DNA of 64,000 nucleotides, taken from positions 1-64,000 of the forward strand of contig CAYFRA010000003.1 in assembly GCA_964345395.1 (NCBI GenBank), in the 5' to 3' direction. Numbering within the stretch: position 1 is the first letter of the stretch; each line of letters starts with the position of its first letter. Below are positions 53,491 through 62,754 of this stretch, piece by piece. The notes beneath the pieces are model-generated. The model worked only from the letters and a program-made list of their open reading frames with translations, was not told the origin of the DNA and made no database searches. This stretch comes from UPXZ01 sp964345395 (GTDB lineage Bacteria > Bacteroidota > Bacteroidia > Bacteroidales > Paludibacteraceae). The translations under genes were made by a program, and so were the position numbers.

Positions 53491-55434
53491 TTATTGCAGC
53501 TTCAATCTTGTAGGTTTAGCACTGCCCGACCTAACTGGAGTGTCTGACCTTCTATCTCCTAATCCTTGATTACCAACACCCATACCTGTTTGATTGGTAG
53601 TATTACTCTCTCCCGCTCTTTGTCCTTTGCCGCCACCTTTCGAACCACCTGAATCTCCGCCACCGCCACCAGATCCAGGGAAAGAGGGGCGTTTCTTGCT
53701 TTCGGGACGCTTTGGTGGTTCTATACGTTCAAATTTAGCAAACACATCTTCAGCCACACGAGGACGCTCTTCTTCGTACCAATGAAAATCTCGTAAAAAA
53801 AGATCATCTTCCTCCATCAAAAACAGAGGATACATAGTTCCGGATGATGCCGCAGTTAGCACAATGCGCTCAATTTTCTCTTCAGCAAAATAGGCAGTTG
53901 CAAAGCTACTTAAAGTTTTATTTACACCAATATACTCATTTGATTTCTCATCAATAGGAAAATAAATGGTTTCTACATTACCACTGACATCCACTTTTCG
54001 CACCTCTCCATCATCTATAAAAGCTATCATTTCCTTACCTGAAATTTGATTGAACTGGCTGAGGCTATCTTTTTGGATCGCAATGGCAGAGTTTCTCAAT
54101 ACCACCTTTCTTATTTCATCATTGATTAAAAACGCATCAATCTCATTTGCTTTGAGTTGGTTGTTATCACTCCAAACAACTGGCAAAAGCCGCATTTTCA
54201 TAATGGAATCGCGAGAAGAGTAATAGAGCGAATCAGCCATTCCTTGAACATCTTTTCTTAAAAATCGTGCATTTTTAAATGCCCTAAATGCTTGATAACT
54301 TGTTGTATCCGTTTCTATAGAGTCTTTAAAAGTATAGAGATTATCGGCACTCAAAAAAAGCGAATCGGGCTGCGACCAATCAATCAACAGAGCTTTTTTG
54401 GTAGCATAACCTGTACCTGTGATTTCATCATATGACACAAAATCACCTGTTAAAGTGGTTTTATCTTCGGGAGAATCTAACTCAACGTTAGAGAATGCTT
54501 CACCATATTTTTTGATTTTATCATAAAAAATAGTATCTCCTACCAAAGTTTTACCATCATTGTGTTCGACCAAAGATCTGTCTAACAACATCATTCTGTC
54601 GTTTTCTGTATCATACCAACCCCTTTGGCTATAAATATCTGTCTCATCATTATGCACAATCAGAGCATTCCCTACAATATCAGCAATCGAACTATCGGTG
54701 TTGTATTTCAAAGTGTCCGTAGTCATATGCGAGTCGGGTGTAGTCATTTTTACTTTATCTTTGAATAAAGCTATTTTGGTATCGGGTGAATATTCGCCAA
54801 TGACAGAGGTCAATATATTTTTGCCATCTTCTACCTTACCACCCGTATTGTAATATGCCAAATTTATTTTTCTATCGTAATATAGCATATTGGTTGTGAG
54901 AGTGGTATTGTTATTTACCAACTTCACATTGTCCCACACTTGTGCCATTTTTGTGTTGCCATCGTAATAAAGATAATCTCCATAGATTGTGAGCGAATCG
55001 CCTTGCACTATCCGAACATTGTTGAAAGCATTGAAAGCATTGGCTTTGGTATCGAAATAAGCACTATCGCAAAAAAGCAGCGAATTATCTTGGCGAAAAC
55101 GCACATCACCACGCAGAAACTGAATACCTGGCATTCGCTGCTCGTCATATGACATTTCCCAAGCTTGCTCCATTTTTATCAATGTGGCATCTTTATTTCT
55201 TTTGGCAGGGTCAACCGGTTTCAAAACCGTTTCACCTCTTTTCGGTGTGCTCGTAAACTTCTTTTTGCGTGCCGCAACGCGTCTCTCTTCATCTTCTTTT
55301 GCTTTCAATATCTCTTCACGCAGTTCGTTGGGTTTGTCGGTTTGGCCCCACGCCACAGGCAGCAAGAGTAGCATCATAAGCAGCAATAGTGCTTTTGATA
55401 AAAAAGAGGTGATATGAAACGACTTGACAGACAT
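53491..55434 (-). CDS. OstA/LptA-like envelope protein with Gly-rich tail
   Basis: 647 aa. The signal peptide ends AWG|QTDKPN, preceded by SKALLLLMMLLLLP. The body carries repeated OstA/LptA-type strands (FLRGDVRFRQDNSLLFCDSA, GDSLTIYGDYLYYDGNTKMA, TLTTNMLYYDRKINLAYY), the beta-jellyroll used for LPS transport. The C-terminus is low complexity (SGGGGGDSGGSKGGGKGQ) and ends basic. It is much larger than E. coli LptA and lacks the LptD barrel, so it may form an extended bridge in the periplasm. It lies directly after surA. Confidence 0.87.
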   Translation of the reverse strand: MSVKSFHITSFLSKALLLLMMLLLLPVAWGQTDKPNELREEILKAKEDEERRVAARKKKFTSTPKRGETVLKPVDPAKRNKDATLIKMEQAWEMSYDEQRMPGIQFLRGDVRFRQDNSLLFCDSAYFDTKANAFNAFNNVRIVQGDSLTIYGDYLYYDGNTKMAQVWDNVKLVNNNTTLTTNMLYYDRKINLAYYNTGGKVEDGKNILTSVIGEYSPDTKIALFKDKVKMTTPDSHMTTDTLKYNTDSSIADIVGNALIVHNDETDIYSQRGWYDTENDRMMLLDRSLVEHNDGKTLVGDTIFYDKIKKYGEAFSNVELDSPEDKTTLTGDFVSYDEITGTGYATKKALLIDWSQPDSLFLSADNLYTFKDSIETDTTSYQAFRAFKNARFLRKDVQGMADSLYYSSRDSIMKMRLLPVVWSDNNQLKANEIDAFLINDEIRKVVLRNSAIAIQKDSLSQFNQISGKEMIAFIDDGEVRKVDVSGNVETIYFPIDEKSNEYIGVNKTLSSFATAYFAEEKIERIVLTAASSGTMYPLFLMEEDDLFLRDFHWYEEERPRVAEDVFAKFERIEPPKRPESKKRPSFPGSGGGGGDSGGSKGGGKGQRAGESNTTNQTGMGVGNQGLGDRRSDTPVRSGSAKPTRLKLQ

Positions 55435-55443
55435 AATGGGAGA

Positions 55444-56820
55444 TTATTCGTTGATCCAACCATCAAATGTAAACTCACAATCGCGATATTCAGAATCGAT
55501 TTTGATATAGGTATCTCTCTGCTTTTTGGCAATCCACTCCATCAAAAATTCTTCTTTCTTTTTATCCTCTAAAATGGATTTAATCATTTGATAATCTTCT
55601 TGCACATTGGCTTTATGAGAAGGAGTTTTCGATTTTACTTTTACGATGGCTACCATCTCATTATTTGTCATAGGGTCAATCATTGTAAATGCTTTTGACA
55701 CCTCGCCCACGTTCATAGAGTAGGCCATCTTTGCTACCTCAGGTGGTAAATCTTGATATTCGTGTTTTGAAGTGATACTGCCGGTATAGGGATCTTCTTT
55801 CATCATCAAACCAGCATTCATTCGTGTATTTTTATCTTGAGAGAAATTAGCTACTGCATTTTCGAAACTGAGTTTTTCGGTTCTAATCAAATTGGCTACG
55901 GAGTCTAACTTTTCAATACCTTTATCTCTAATTTCACGAGAAACTTTAGGGCGAAGCAGGATGTGTCTTACATTTACTTTATCACCTCTACGCTCAATAA
56001 ATTGTATGATATGAAATCCAAATTGCGACTCAACAATGCGAGAAATTTTATTCGGATCAGCCATATTGAATGCCACCGCTGCAAAGGCTTCATCATACAT
56101 TCCTCTACCTGCAAAACCAAGTTCGCCACCCTTTTTAGCACTCTCAACATCTTCAGAATAAAGACGTGCCAATAAGCTAAAATCATCAGGGTTTTTTGTT
56201 GCACGCTCTGTCCATTCTCTGAGTTGTGTTTTCACTCGATTGATTTCAGAATTAGGAATAGGAGGTTTTACAGCAAGCAGTTGCAACTCGACCATTTCGG
56301 GCACTGTGGGCAAACTATCTTTACTTAAGCTATTAAAATATCGACGAATTTCGGCCGGTGTCGCCTCAATATTCTTTACCAAACTCATTTGCATCTGCTG
56401 TACCAAGCTTCGCGTACGATTACGTTCTCGAATCTCATCTCGTAATTTTGAAATAGGACGTTGCAAATACTCCACCAATTTATCCTCACCGCCAGCATTC
56501 ATTATATACCAATCCAGCTCACGGTCTGACATACTTTGTATGTAGCTCTCGTTTACCTCTATGCTATCAATTGCCGCTTGGTGCAAATATAGTTTATCAA
56601 TGGCTATACGTTCAGGAAAGATACAATAAGGATTGCCCTCTATTGTTTCGCCATTGAGTTGAGCTTCTTGCACCATCGCATCGATATCCGATTTAAGTAT
56701 AGCCTCATCACCTACCACCCAAATCACTTTATCTAAAATATTCTTCTCTTTTTCTTGCCCATTTACAATCCCGAAAAATAGTAAAATTAGCAAACTAAGT
56801 ATGGCTGTTCTGAAATTCAT
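55444..56820 (-). CDS. surA: SurA-type periplasmic chaperone with two parvulin domains
   Basis: 458 aa. The signal peptide ends VNG|QEKEKN. The N-terminal SurA domain shows WVVGDEAILKSDIDAMVQEAQ, and two parvulin-like PPIase modules follow (about 170-275, GELGFAGRGMYDEAFAAVAF, and about 280-390, VRHILLRPKVSREIRDKGIEKL). A C-terminal helix follows. It escorts unfolded outer-membrane proteins, which matters here given the many barrels. It lies between the small lipoprotein and ostA genes, with 9 and 14 nt gaps. Confidence 0.92.
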   Translation of the reverse strand: MNFRTAILSLLILLFFGIVNGQEKEKNILDKVIWVVGDEAILKSDIDAMVQEAQLNGETIEGNPYCIFPERIAIDKLYLHQAAIDSIEVNESYIQSMSDRELDWYIMNAGGEDKLVEYLQRPISKLRDEIRERNRTRSLVQQMQMSLVKNIEATPAEIRRYFNSLSKDSLPTVPEMVELQLLAVKPPIPNSEINRVKTQLREWTERATKNPDDFSLLARLYSEDVESAKKGGELGFAGRGMYDEAFAAVAFNMADPNKISRIVESQFGFHIIQFIERRGDKVNVRHILLRPKVSREIRDKGIEKLDSVANLIRTEKLSFENAVANFSQDKNTRMNAGLMMKEDPYTGSITSKHEYQDLPPEVAKMAYSMNVGEVSKAFTMIDPMTNNEMVAIVKVKSKTPSHKANVQEDYQMIKSILEDKKKEEFLMEWIAKKQRDTYIKIDSEYRDCEFTFDGWINE

Positions 56821-56834
56821 CGTTGATATTATTT

Positions 56835-57689
56835 TTATTTATTATTATTCAAGTAATTGATATTTCCCTTTTTTAAGGCATCATTATATAGTGTGTTTTC
56901 AAAATTGATTAGAAAGTCCGTCTTCTTTTTATTCAAAATAATAGTGGTAATGATCTCTTTTGAATAATCGTAAGGTGCTATCTCCCCTTCAAAAGCTCTA
57001 TTTTTCACGTGTAACAAATAGGTGCGGGTTGAGTCTGTTGCTTCAAAAAAATTTGAACTTTGCAAAGTTTGATTGGTATTCTCAAATTGAAAGGGAGCTT
57101 TTTTGTTTATTTCATAAAAAGGAGTCCAATTGTTGATAAAAAAATCGTAGCTTATGGCATTTTGCAAACTATATTTTTCGATGTTTTCTATCGATTTAGC
57201 ATCAGCTTTTCTCATCCAAATCCTCAGTTTGTCTAATTCGGGAGCATCAATAGGAGCAATGATAAAAATACCTTTTACGATACTCTCTTCAAGTTTAAGC
57301 TGCTGCTTATAATCTTCATAAAACTCTTTCAAAGTATGTTCTGAAACAGAGGAACCGATTCTTTCTGACACCAATTTTTGTTCATATTCATGGATAATCA
57401 AAGTTCGCCGATACTCCTCTACCAATTGGTTTATCTGACTTAAATCACCTATATTTCTTTTTGCATTTTCATACAGTAAGATGTTGATTGCCCAGTTTCT
57501 AATGTAGTTATCTACAATATTAGCGCTATCTACCACATTGACATCAACGGGGATTAGTTTTTGAATTTCATCATTATATAAGAAATTACCCTCTACTTCA
57601 ACAACTGCTTCACGTCCCTCGTTTGGTTGGTAATTTCTACAACCAAGCAAAAGTATAAAAAGAAATAAAGTGAAATATAGACTCTTCAT
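56835..57689 (-). CDS. SurA-like lipoprotein, no recognisable parvulin domain
   Basis: 284 aa. The signal peptide MKSLYFTLFLFILLLGCRN has lipobox LLGC. The rest is helical and charged (VDNYIRNWAINILLYENAKRN, YRRTLIIHEYEQKLVSERIG, KEFYEDYKQQLKLEESIVKGIFI) and resembles the SurA/PpiD N-terminal chaperone fold, ending without a clear PPIase core. It may be a membrane-tethered helper for the adjacent surA. It is the first gene of surA-ostA-araC, with a promoter lying inside the upstream terminator loop. Confidence 0.8.
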   Translation of the reverse strand: MKSLYFTLFLFILLLGCRNYQPNEGREAVVEVEGNFLYNDEIQKLIPVDVNVVDSANIVDNYIRNWAINILLYENAKRNIGDLSQINQLVEEYRRTLIIHEYEQKLVSERIGSSVSEHTLKEFYEDYKQQLKLEESIVKGIFIIAPIDAPELDKLRIWMRKADAKSIENIEKYSLQNAISYDFFINNWTPFYEINKKAPFQFENTNQTLQSSNFFEATDSTRTYLLHVKNRAFEGEIAPYDYSKEIITTIILNKKKTDFLINFENTLYNDALKKGNINYLNNNK

Positions 57690-57731
57690 CTTAAAAAATC
57701 ATGTTCAACTAAAATGTAAATATAGAAAAAA

Positions 57732-57770
57732 TGCCAAAACAATATTCAAAGATAGGATATTTTTTTGGCA
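57732..57770 (-). terminator. Terminator after ppiD with a promoter in its loop
   Basis: TGCCAAAA (57732-57739) pairs with TTTTGGCA (57763-57770), 8 bp with a long 23-nt loop. On the minus strand it is followed by TTTTTTCTATA. The loop holds the -7 element TATCTTTG (57747-57754) for the downstream operon. Confidence 0.6.
57747..57754 (-). promoter_or_regulatory. -7 element of the lipoprotein-surA-ostA operon (TATCTTTG)
   Basis: Minus-strand TAnnTTTG match, leader about 50 nt to the ATG at 57689. It lies within the loop of the upstream gene's terminator. Confidence 0.5.
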
Positions 57771-57782
57771 CTTTTTTATGAC

Positions 57783-59723
57783 TTAGTTTTTCTTAACCAC
57801 TTTCATTACATTTTGGTCAATCATCACTCTGTATTTTTGCTTTAAATAAGCTATCCAGTTTTGTTCTAAGTAGTCTTGATAATCAGCGGTTACCACACCT
57901 CTAACATCTAAATAGTCTTCTGGGTACTGTTTTTGAAGTTTACCCACAACAAAATAATATGGAAAATTTTCATCAATTTTAATCTCAGATTTAACTTTGA
58001 AAATCTTTTTATCAATGATAGGGTTAATACCTTTTTTCCAAAGCCCTTTTTCGCTCCTTACATATTTGATTGAGTCATTGAATCGCTTATTGATGTAGCT
58101 ATCAATTGAGTCTGGATTGGCTATTTTGATCACTTTTTTTACTGCTTTGAGGGTTGCTTTATCTTTCGCATAAACAATGCGACCTTTGTATCTTGGCTCA
58201 TCCCATTTGTATTTACTCTTGTTGTCCTCAAAAAACTTCTCTAAGCCCTCTTTGTCCAACGATGCTTTTTCCCAAACTTCATTATTCATAACCTCAAACA
58301 GTAAAATGCCATCGTGGTACTCTTGAAGTAAGTTTTTATAATCAGGATATTTGTTAGCTAACTCTGATTTTTCATAATCAATCAGCTGCTTATTCACATA
58401 ATTTCTGAGTTGTTCTTTGATAAAATCAGTTTTAACCCCCCTGTAGTCATCGACAGCCGATAGAAATGTCTGTGCAAAATCGCTTTGAGAAAAGTTACGA
58501 TTAGCAAAACCAAATAAGTTTTTATTCAATCTCATCGCCTCCTTCTTAAAAATCGAATCGCTCATTGCGTACTTGTCTGTTAGGTCGAAAATCTCTTGTA
58601 AGCTACCCTCATTCAATCTAAAATGATACTCTTTCTTCAGCTTCTCAACAAAATAGTTCTCAATCTCAACCGCTCTATCACTTTGCTCAACCATTGATTT
58701 CAGGGATTGACGCTGCTCCTCATATGTAGCAATTGGTTTTTTGCCCAAAAGTTTGATGATGTGCCAACCATAATTAGAGCGTATAGGTGCAGAAATCTCT
58801 CCTTCTGTTTGCAATGCAAAAGCAGCTTTTTCGAATTGAGGCACCATCTGCCCACTACCAAACCAAGGCAGCTCTCCCCCTTTACTGGCTGAGCCTGGGT
58901 CTTGTGAATTTTGCTTTGCCAATTCTGCAAAATCTTCACCTGCGAGCACCAACTGATAAATGCTGTCTACCGCCGCTTCTATTTCCTCTGGTTTTTTATC
59001 ATCATCATTGGCAAGCATTATATGCGAAACACGAACTTCACCTTGGGAATTACGTTTTTCTGTTACTTTCACTATGTGATATCCAATAAACGTGCGAATG
59101 GGCAAAGCGACCGAACCCACCTCTGTATTATAAACAAGAGTTTCAAAATTATAAGGTGTGCGACCTGCTGATACCCAACCCAAATGACCATTGGTACGTG
59201 CTACGTTAGGATCGTCAGAATATGCTTGAGCCACCTTAGCAAAATCTTCTTTTTGAGCAAGTTTGTATGCCTCCATCGCTCTATTATAAGCCTTCAATGT
59301 ATCTGCTGATGTGCCATCACCCTCAATCCTAATGATGATGTGGCTCACTTCACGTTCCTCTACCTTGCGATCATAAGCCTCCTTCATCAACAGCTCTAAG
59401 CCCTCCTCATCTTGTAAGTATTGTTGGGCAAGCTGATTGCGATACATAGCCAATTCGGTTTTAAAAGCTTTGGTAGTGTCTAAACCTTGAGCAATAGCCT
59501 CCTCAACTTTCATTTTGAAAATGACATATAAATCGACATACTCCTCTAAAGTCTTTTTATCAATCAAATTGTTGGAATTGTTTTTATTATATATATACTC
59601 AAACTCCGAAAGTTTGATATCCTTACCGTTGATAGTCATCAAATTAGGATCTTGAGGCTGCTGTGCCGACAATCCAAAAAAGAGTGATGCCAAAACCAAA
59701 GTTAGAATTGATAATTTCTTCAT
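57783..59723 (-). CDS. Large SurA/PpiD-like periplasmic chaperone (two parvulin domains)
   Basis: 646 aa from ATG 59723; the longer frame begins at a TTG. The signal peptide ends LSA|QQPQDP. An N-terminal chaperone region is followed by two parvulin domains (about 125-225, SHIIIRIEGDGTSADTLKAYN; about 230-335, VSHIMLANDDDKKPEEIEAA, with GGELPWFGSGQMVPQFEKAAF). A long helical C-terminal half (about 340-646) lacks close resemblance to known domains. With surA and the small lipoprotein it makes three folding factors in a row. Confidence 0.9.
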   Translation of the reverse strand: MKKLSILTLVLASLFFGLSAQQPQDPNLMTINGKDIKLSEFEYIYNKNNSNNLIDKKTLEEYVDLYVIFKMKVEEAIAQGLDTTKAFKTELAMYRNQLAQQYLQDEEGLELLMKEAYDRKVEEREVSHIIIRIEGDGTSADTLKAYNRAMEAYKLAQKEDFAKVAQAYSDDPNVARTNGHLGWVSAGRTPYNFETLVYNTEVGSVALPIRTFIGYHIVKVTEKRNSQGEVRVSHIMLANDDDKKPEEIEAAVDSIYQLVLAGEDFAELAKQNSQDPGSASKGGELPWFGSGQMVPQFEKAAFALQTEGEISAPIRSNYGWHIIKLLGKKPIATYEEQRQSLKSMVEQSDRAVEIENYFVEKLKKEYHFRLNEGSLQEIFDLTDKYAMSDSIFKKEAMRLNKNLFGFANRNFSQSDFAQTFLSAVDDYRGVKTDFIKEQLRNYVNKQLIDYEKSELANKYPDYKNLLQEYHDGILLFEVMNNEVWEKASLDKEGLEKFFEDNKSKYKWDEPRYKGRIVYAKDKATLKAVKKVIKIANPDSIDSYINKRFNDSIKYVRSEKGLWKKGINPIIDKKIFKVKSEIKIDENFPYYFVVGKLQKQYPEDYLDVRGVVTADYQDYLEQNWIAYLKQKYRVMIDQNVMKVVKKN

Positions 59724-59870
59724 AACTAATCTTGTAATTAATGATTTCAAAAAATTTATTGAATGATATAGAGTTTTAAAAACAAAAGAACTCTACACCA
59801 TCAAATCAAACGATTAATAGTATAAAAAATTGTTGATTTCTTTGATAATAGCTACAATATCTTTGCTAAT

Positions 59871-61346
59871 TTACTCTCCTCTGCTATAATTTGGAGCTTC
59901 ACTGGTAATTGCTACGTCGTGTGGATGGTTTTCAACAACTCCTGCTGGTGTAATACGAGTAAACTTAGCTTGATGCAACTCACCGATATTGTGAGCACCA
60001 CAATAGCCCATTCCTGCACGCAAACCACCAACCATCTGATAAATCACTTCAGGCAAAGAACCCTTGAATGGCACCCTTGCCGAAATACCTTCAGGCACCA
60101 ATTTACTGATATCATCCTCCATATCTTGAAAGTAACGATCTTTCGATCCCTTCTCCATAGCTTCTACAGAGCCCATACCTCGATATGATTTGAATCTTCT
60201 ACCTGCATAGATAATGGTTTCGCCGGGACTCTCTTCAACGCCAGCAATAAGGGACCCGAGCATCACAGAGTTACCACCCGCAGCCAAGGCTTTCACTATA
60301 TCACCCGAATAACGAATGCCTCCATCGGCAATCACAGGCACGTCGCTATCTTTCAAAGCTTCTGCAACTTCATAAATAGCTGATAATTGAGGAACTCCTA
60401 CACCTGCCACCACACGAGTTGTGCAGATGGAGCCAGGGCCAATCCCCACTTTTACCGCATCGGCACCCGCTTCAACCAAAGCCAAAGCAGCCTCAGCCGT
60501 TGCAATATTACCCACTACTACGTCAATGGTAGGAAATTGAGATTTCACCTGTTTCAGCATTTCAATCACCCCTTTTGAGTGACCATGGGCGGTATCAATA
60601 ATAACAGCATCCACACCCGCATCTACCAAAGCCGCAACACGCTCCAAAGTATCGTGAGTAACACCTACAGCAGCCGCAACACGTAGCCTACCACTCTCAT
60701 CTTTTGATGACATAGGCTTGTCTTTAGCTTTGGTAATATCTTTATAAGTTAGCAAACCTATCAGTTTGTTATTTTCATCCACTACGGGTAGCTTCTCAAT
60801 TTTATGTAATTGCAAGATATCTGCCGCCTCCTCTAAGTCTGTAGAACGCGAAGTGGTGATTAAATTCTCTTTCGTCATCACCGCATCAATATCTAAATTC
60901 ATATCGCGTTGAAAACGCAAATCGCGATTGGTAACAATACCCACCAAGTAGCCTTGATCATCAACAACCGGAATACCACCAATTTTATATTCAGCCATCA
61001 ATCCGAGAGCATCGCCCACCGTTGCACCCTTTCTGATGGTTATGGGGTTAGCAATCATACCATTTTCGGCACGCTTCACAACACCTACTTGCTTAGCTTG
61101 ATCTTCGATACTCATATTTTTATGTATCACTCCGATGCCGCCCTCGCGAGCCATAGCAATTGCCATTTTAGCCTCAGTTACTGTATCCATAGCGGCAGAA
61201 GCCAAAGGGGTTTTGAGTTCTATATTTCTACTAAAACGTGAAGTTAAATCTACATTGCGAGGTAAAACCTCTGAATAGGCGGGAATCAATAGGACGTCGT
61301 CGAAAGTAAATCCTTCCATCTGAATTTTATTTGCAATAAATGACAT
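59871..61346 (-). CDS. guaB: Inosine-5'-monophosphate dehydrogenase
   Basis: 491 aa from ATG 61346. It oxidises IMP to XMP, the committed step to GMP. The (beta/alpha)8 barrel is interrupted by two CBS domains (about residues 90-210). The catalytic cysteine loop is GPGSICTTRVVAGVGVPQ, and the flap region is GMGSVEAMEKGSKDRYFQ. The longer frame (to 61409) would begin at or before the predicted transcript start and is rejected. PurH (7-8.5 kb) supplies its substrate. Confidence 0.97.
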   Translation of the reverse strand: MSFIANKIQMEGFTFDDVLLIPAYSEVLPRNVDLTSRFSRNIELKTPLASAAMDTVTEAKMAIAMAREGGIGVIHKNMSIEDQAKQVGVVKRAENGMIANPITIRKGATVGDALGLMAEYKIGGIPVVDDQGYLVGIVTNRDLRFQRDMNLDIDAVMTKENLITTSRSTDLEEAADILQLHKIEKLPVVDENNKLIGLLTYKDITKAKDKPMSSKDESGRLRVAAAVGVTHDTLERVAALVDAGVDAVIIDTAHGHSKGVIEMLKQVKSQFPTIDVVVGNIATAEAALALVEAGADAVKVGIGPGSICTTRVVAGVGVPQLSAIYEVAEALKDSDVPVIADGGIRYSGDIVKALAAGGNSVMLGSLIAGVEESPGETIIYAGRRFKSYRGMGSVEAMEKGSKDRYFQDMEDDISKLVPEGISARVPFKGSLPEVIYQMVGGLRAGMGYCGAHNIGELHQAKFTRITPAGVVENHPHDVAITSEAPNYSRGE

Positions 61347-61406
61347 AGGTAAATTAGTTTTTATTGTTTGTGTACAGTAATTATAAGCTATGAAAAATAT
61401 TGCCCG

Positions 61407-61414
61407 CAAATTTA
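61407..61414 (-). promoter_or_regulatory. -7 element of guaB (TAAATTTG)
   Basis: Minus-strand TAnnTTTG match predicting a start near 61401 and a 55-nt leader. It supports the start codon at 61346. Confidence 0.5.
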
Positions 61415-61520
61415 GTCATTTATTATTGTTTTGGTATAACGAATAGATATAAAAAACTAAAAATAGCTGGTTTTTCAATTAAATATTGGTTTTTACACCG
61501 ATTTCAAATTGTTTTTTATC

Positions 61521-61528
61521 TATATTTG
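61521..61528 (+). promoter_or_regulatory. -7 element of the thioredoxin-TatD-protease operon (TATATTTG)
   Basis: TAnnTTTG match 27 nt before the ATG at 61555. The longest frame (from TTG 61486) would begin upstream of it and is rejected. Confidence 0.5.
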
Positions 61529-61554
61529 TCTATTTATTTTTAAAAACTCACATT

Positions 61555-62097
61555 ATGAAATATCTGATAACCACCTTTGTTTTAATCATAAGTATGATGA
61601 TAAATGCACAATCTACAGATAAAGAAAACCGCACAGATAATCGCCAATATATTGTTGAGGTAGGTGATGAAGCACCCGATTTTGAGATGCAGATGCCCAA
61701 CGGTGAAGTGATAACACTCTCTTCGCTACGTGGCAAATTGGTAATGCTGCAATTTACAGCGAGCTGGTGTGGAGTATGTCGCAAAGAGATGCCTCATATA
61801 GAACAAGAGATATGGCTCAAACACAAAGACAATCCAGACTTTGCTCTTTATGGCATTGATTTGAAAGAGAGTGCACAAGAGGTAATCGATTTTCAAAATA
61901 AAATGGGGACAAGTTATCCCATTGGACTCGACTTGGATGGGTCTATTTTTTATAAATATGCAGAACAAAATGCAGGTGTTACCCGCAATATCATCATCAA
62001 TCCTGATGGGGAGATTATTATGCTTACCCGACTTTTTGACGAAAAGGAGTTTGCTTCTATGGTTAGTTTAATCGACAGTTTTCTCTCAGCTGAATGA
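61555..62097 (+). CDS. TlpA-like periplasmic thioredoxin
   Basis: 180 aa. The signal peptide ends INA|QSTDKE. The AhpC/TSA-thioredoxin fold shows VGDEAPDFEMQMPNGEVITL, then the active site ASWCGVCRKEMP (Cys72, Cys75) and NIIINPDGEIIMLTR. Such proteins reduce periplasmic disulfides or cytochrome c apoproteins; the exact partner is unknown. The 3' end overlaps the TatD-like gene by 4 nt (ATGA), indicating translational coupling. Confidence 0.9.
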   Translation: MKYLITTFVLIISMMINAQSTDKENRTDNRQYIVEVGDEAPDFEMQMPNGEVITLSSLRGKLVMLQFTASWCGVCRKEMPHIEQEIWLKHKDNPDFALYGIDLKESAQEVIDFQNKMGTSYPIGLDLDGSIFYKYAEQNAGVTRNIIINPDGEIIMLTRLFDEKEFASMVSLIDSFLSAE

Positions 62098-62723
62098 AGT
62101 TTGTAGATATCCATACCCATAAAGCCGTACCCGATTTTGATGAAATAATTGTTAGCAACATCGACTATTTTGCATTAAAGAGAGGCGATTTTAAGCTTTT
62201 ACCCAATATTTTTTATTCCATTGGCTTTCACCCTTGGTATGCCGATCAAATTACTGACGAAGATTTTGATAACTTAGAGGCAATATCTCAAAACAAACAA
62301 GTGAAAATAATGGGTGAATGTGGTTTGGACAAACTTTGTGATGTTGATTTTGAAATCCAAATAACTATTTTTAAAAAGCAGATAGAGATATCCGAACGCT
62401 TGGCTCTACCACTAATCATTCACTGCGTGAAAAGTTTCAATGAGCTATTTGAGCTTTATAAAGAGATCAAGCCTTCGCAAAAATGGATAATTCACGGTTT
62501 CAGGCAAAAACCACAATTGGCAAAACAGGCTTTAGATTTGGGTTTTTATCTCTCATTTGGCGAGAAGTTTAATGCAGAAAGCGTTGAAATGACTCCATTT
62601 GATAGGCTTTTGGTAGAAACCGATGAGTCAAAAACATCGATTGCCGATATTTACAATGCTATAGTTAGCATCAAAAACTGTAAAACAGAAAAACTAAATG
62701 CTGGTATAAACCTATTGAAATAA
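62094..62723 (+). CDS. TatD-family metal-dependent hydrolase (short form)
   Basis: 209 aa, shorter than E. coli TatD (about 260). Metal ligands are visible in order: VDIHTHK at the N-terminus, the glutamate of MGECGLD, LIIHCV, WIIHGFR and VETDES. Family members are 3'-5' nucleases or related hydrolases in the cytoplasm. It overlaps the thioredoxin gene by 4 nt and precedes the protease gene by 31 nt, so all three form an operon. The substrate is unknown. Confidence 0.87.
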   Translation: MKFVDIHTHKAVPDFDEIIVSNIDYFALKRGDFKLLPNIFYSIGFHPWYADQITDEDFDNLEAISQNKQVKIMGECGLDKLCDVDFEIQITIFKKQIEISERLALPLIIHCVKSFNELFELYKEIKPSQKWIIHGFRQKPQLAKQALDLGFYLSFGEKFNAESVEMTPFDRLLVETDESKTSIADIYNAIVSIKNCKTEKLNAGINLLK

Positions 62724-62754
62724 AATATTTCAAACACAAAACAGACAAGATATT

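Noticed and set aside
59769..59798. Weak hairpin TAGAGTT/AACTCTA between ppiD and guaB as a guaB terminator
   Set aside because: Only 7 bp with an A-rich loop and no T-run on the relevant strand; not strong enough to annotate.
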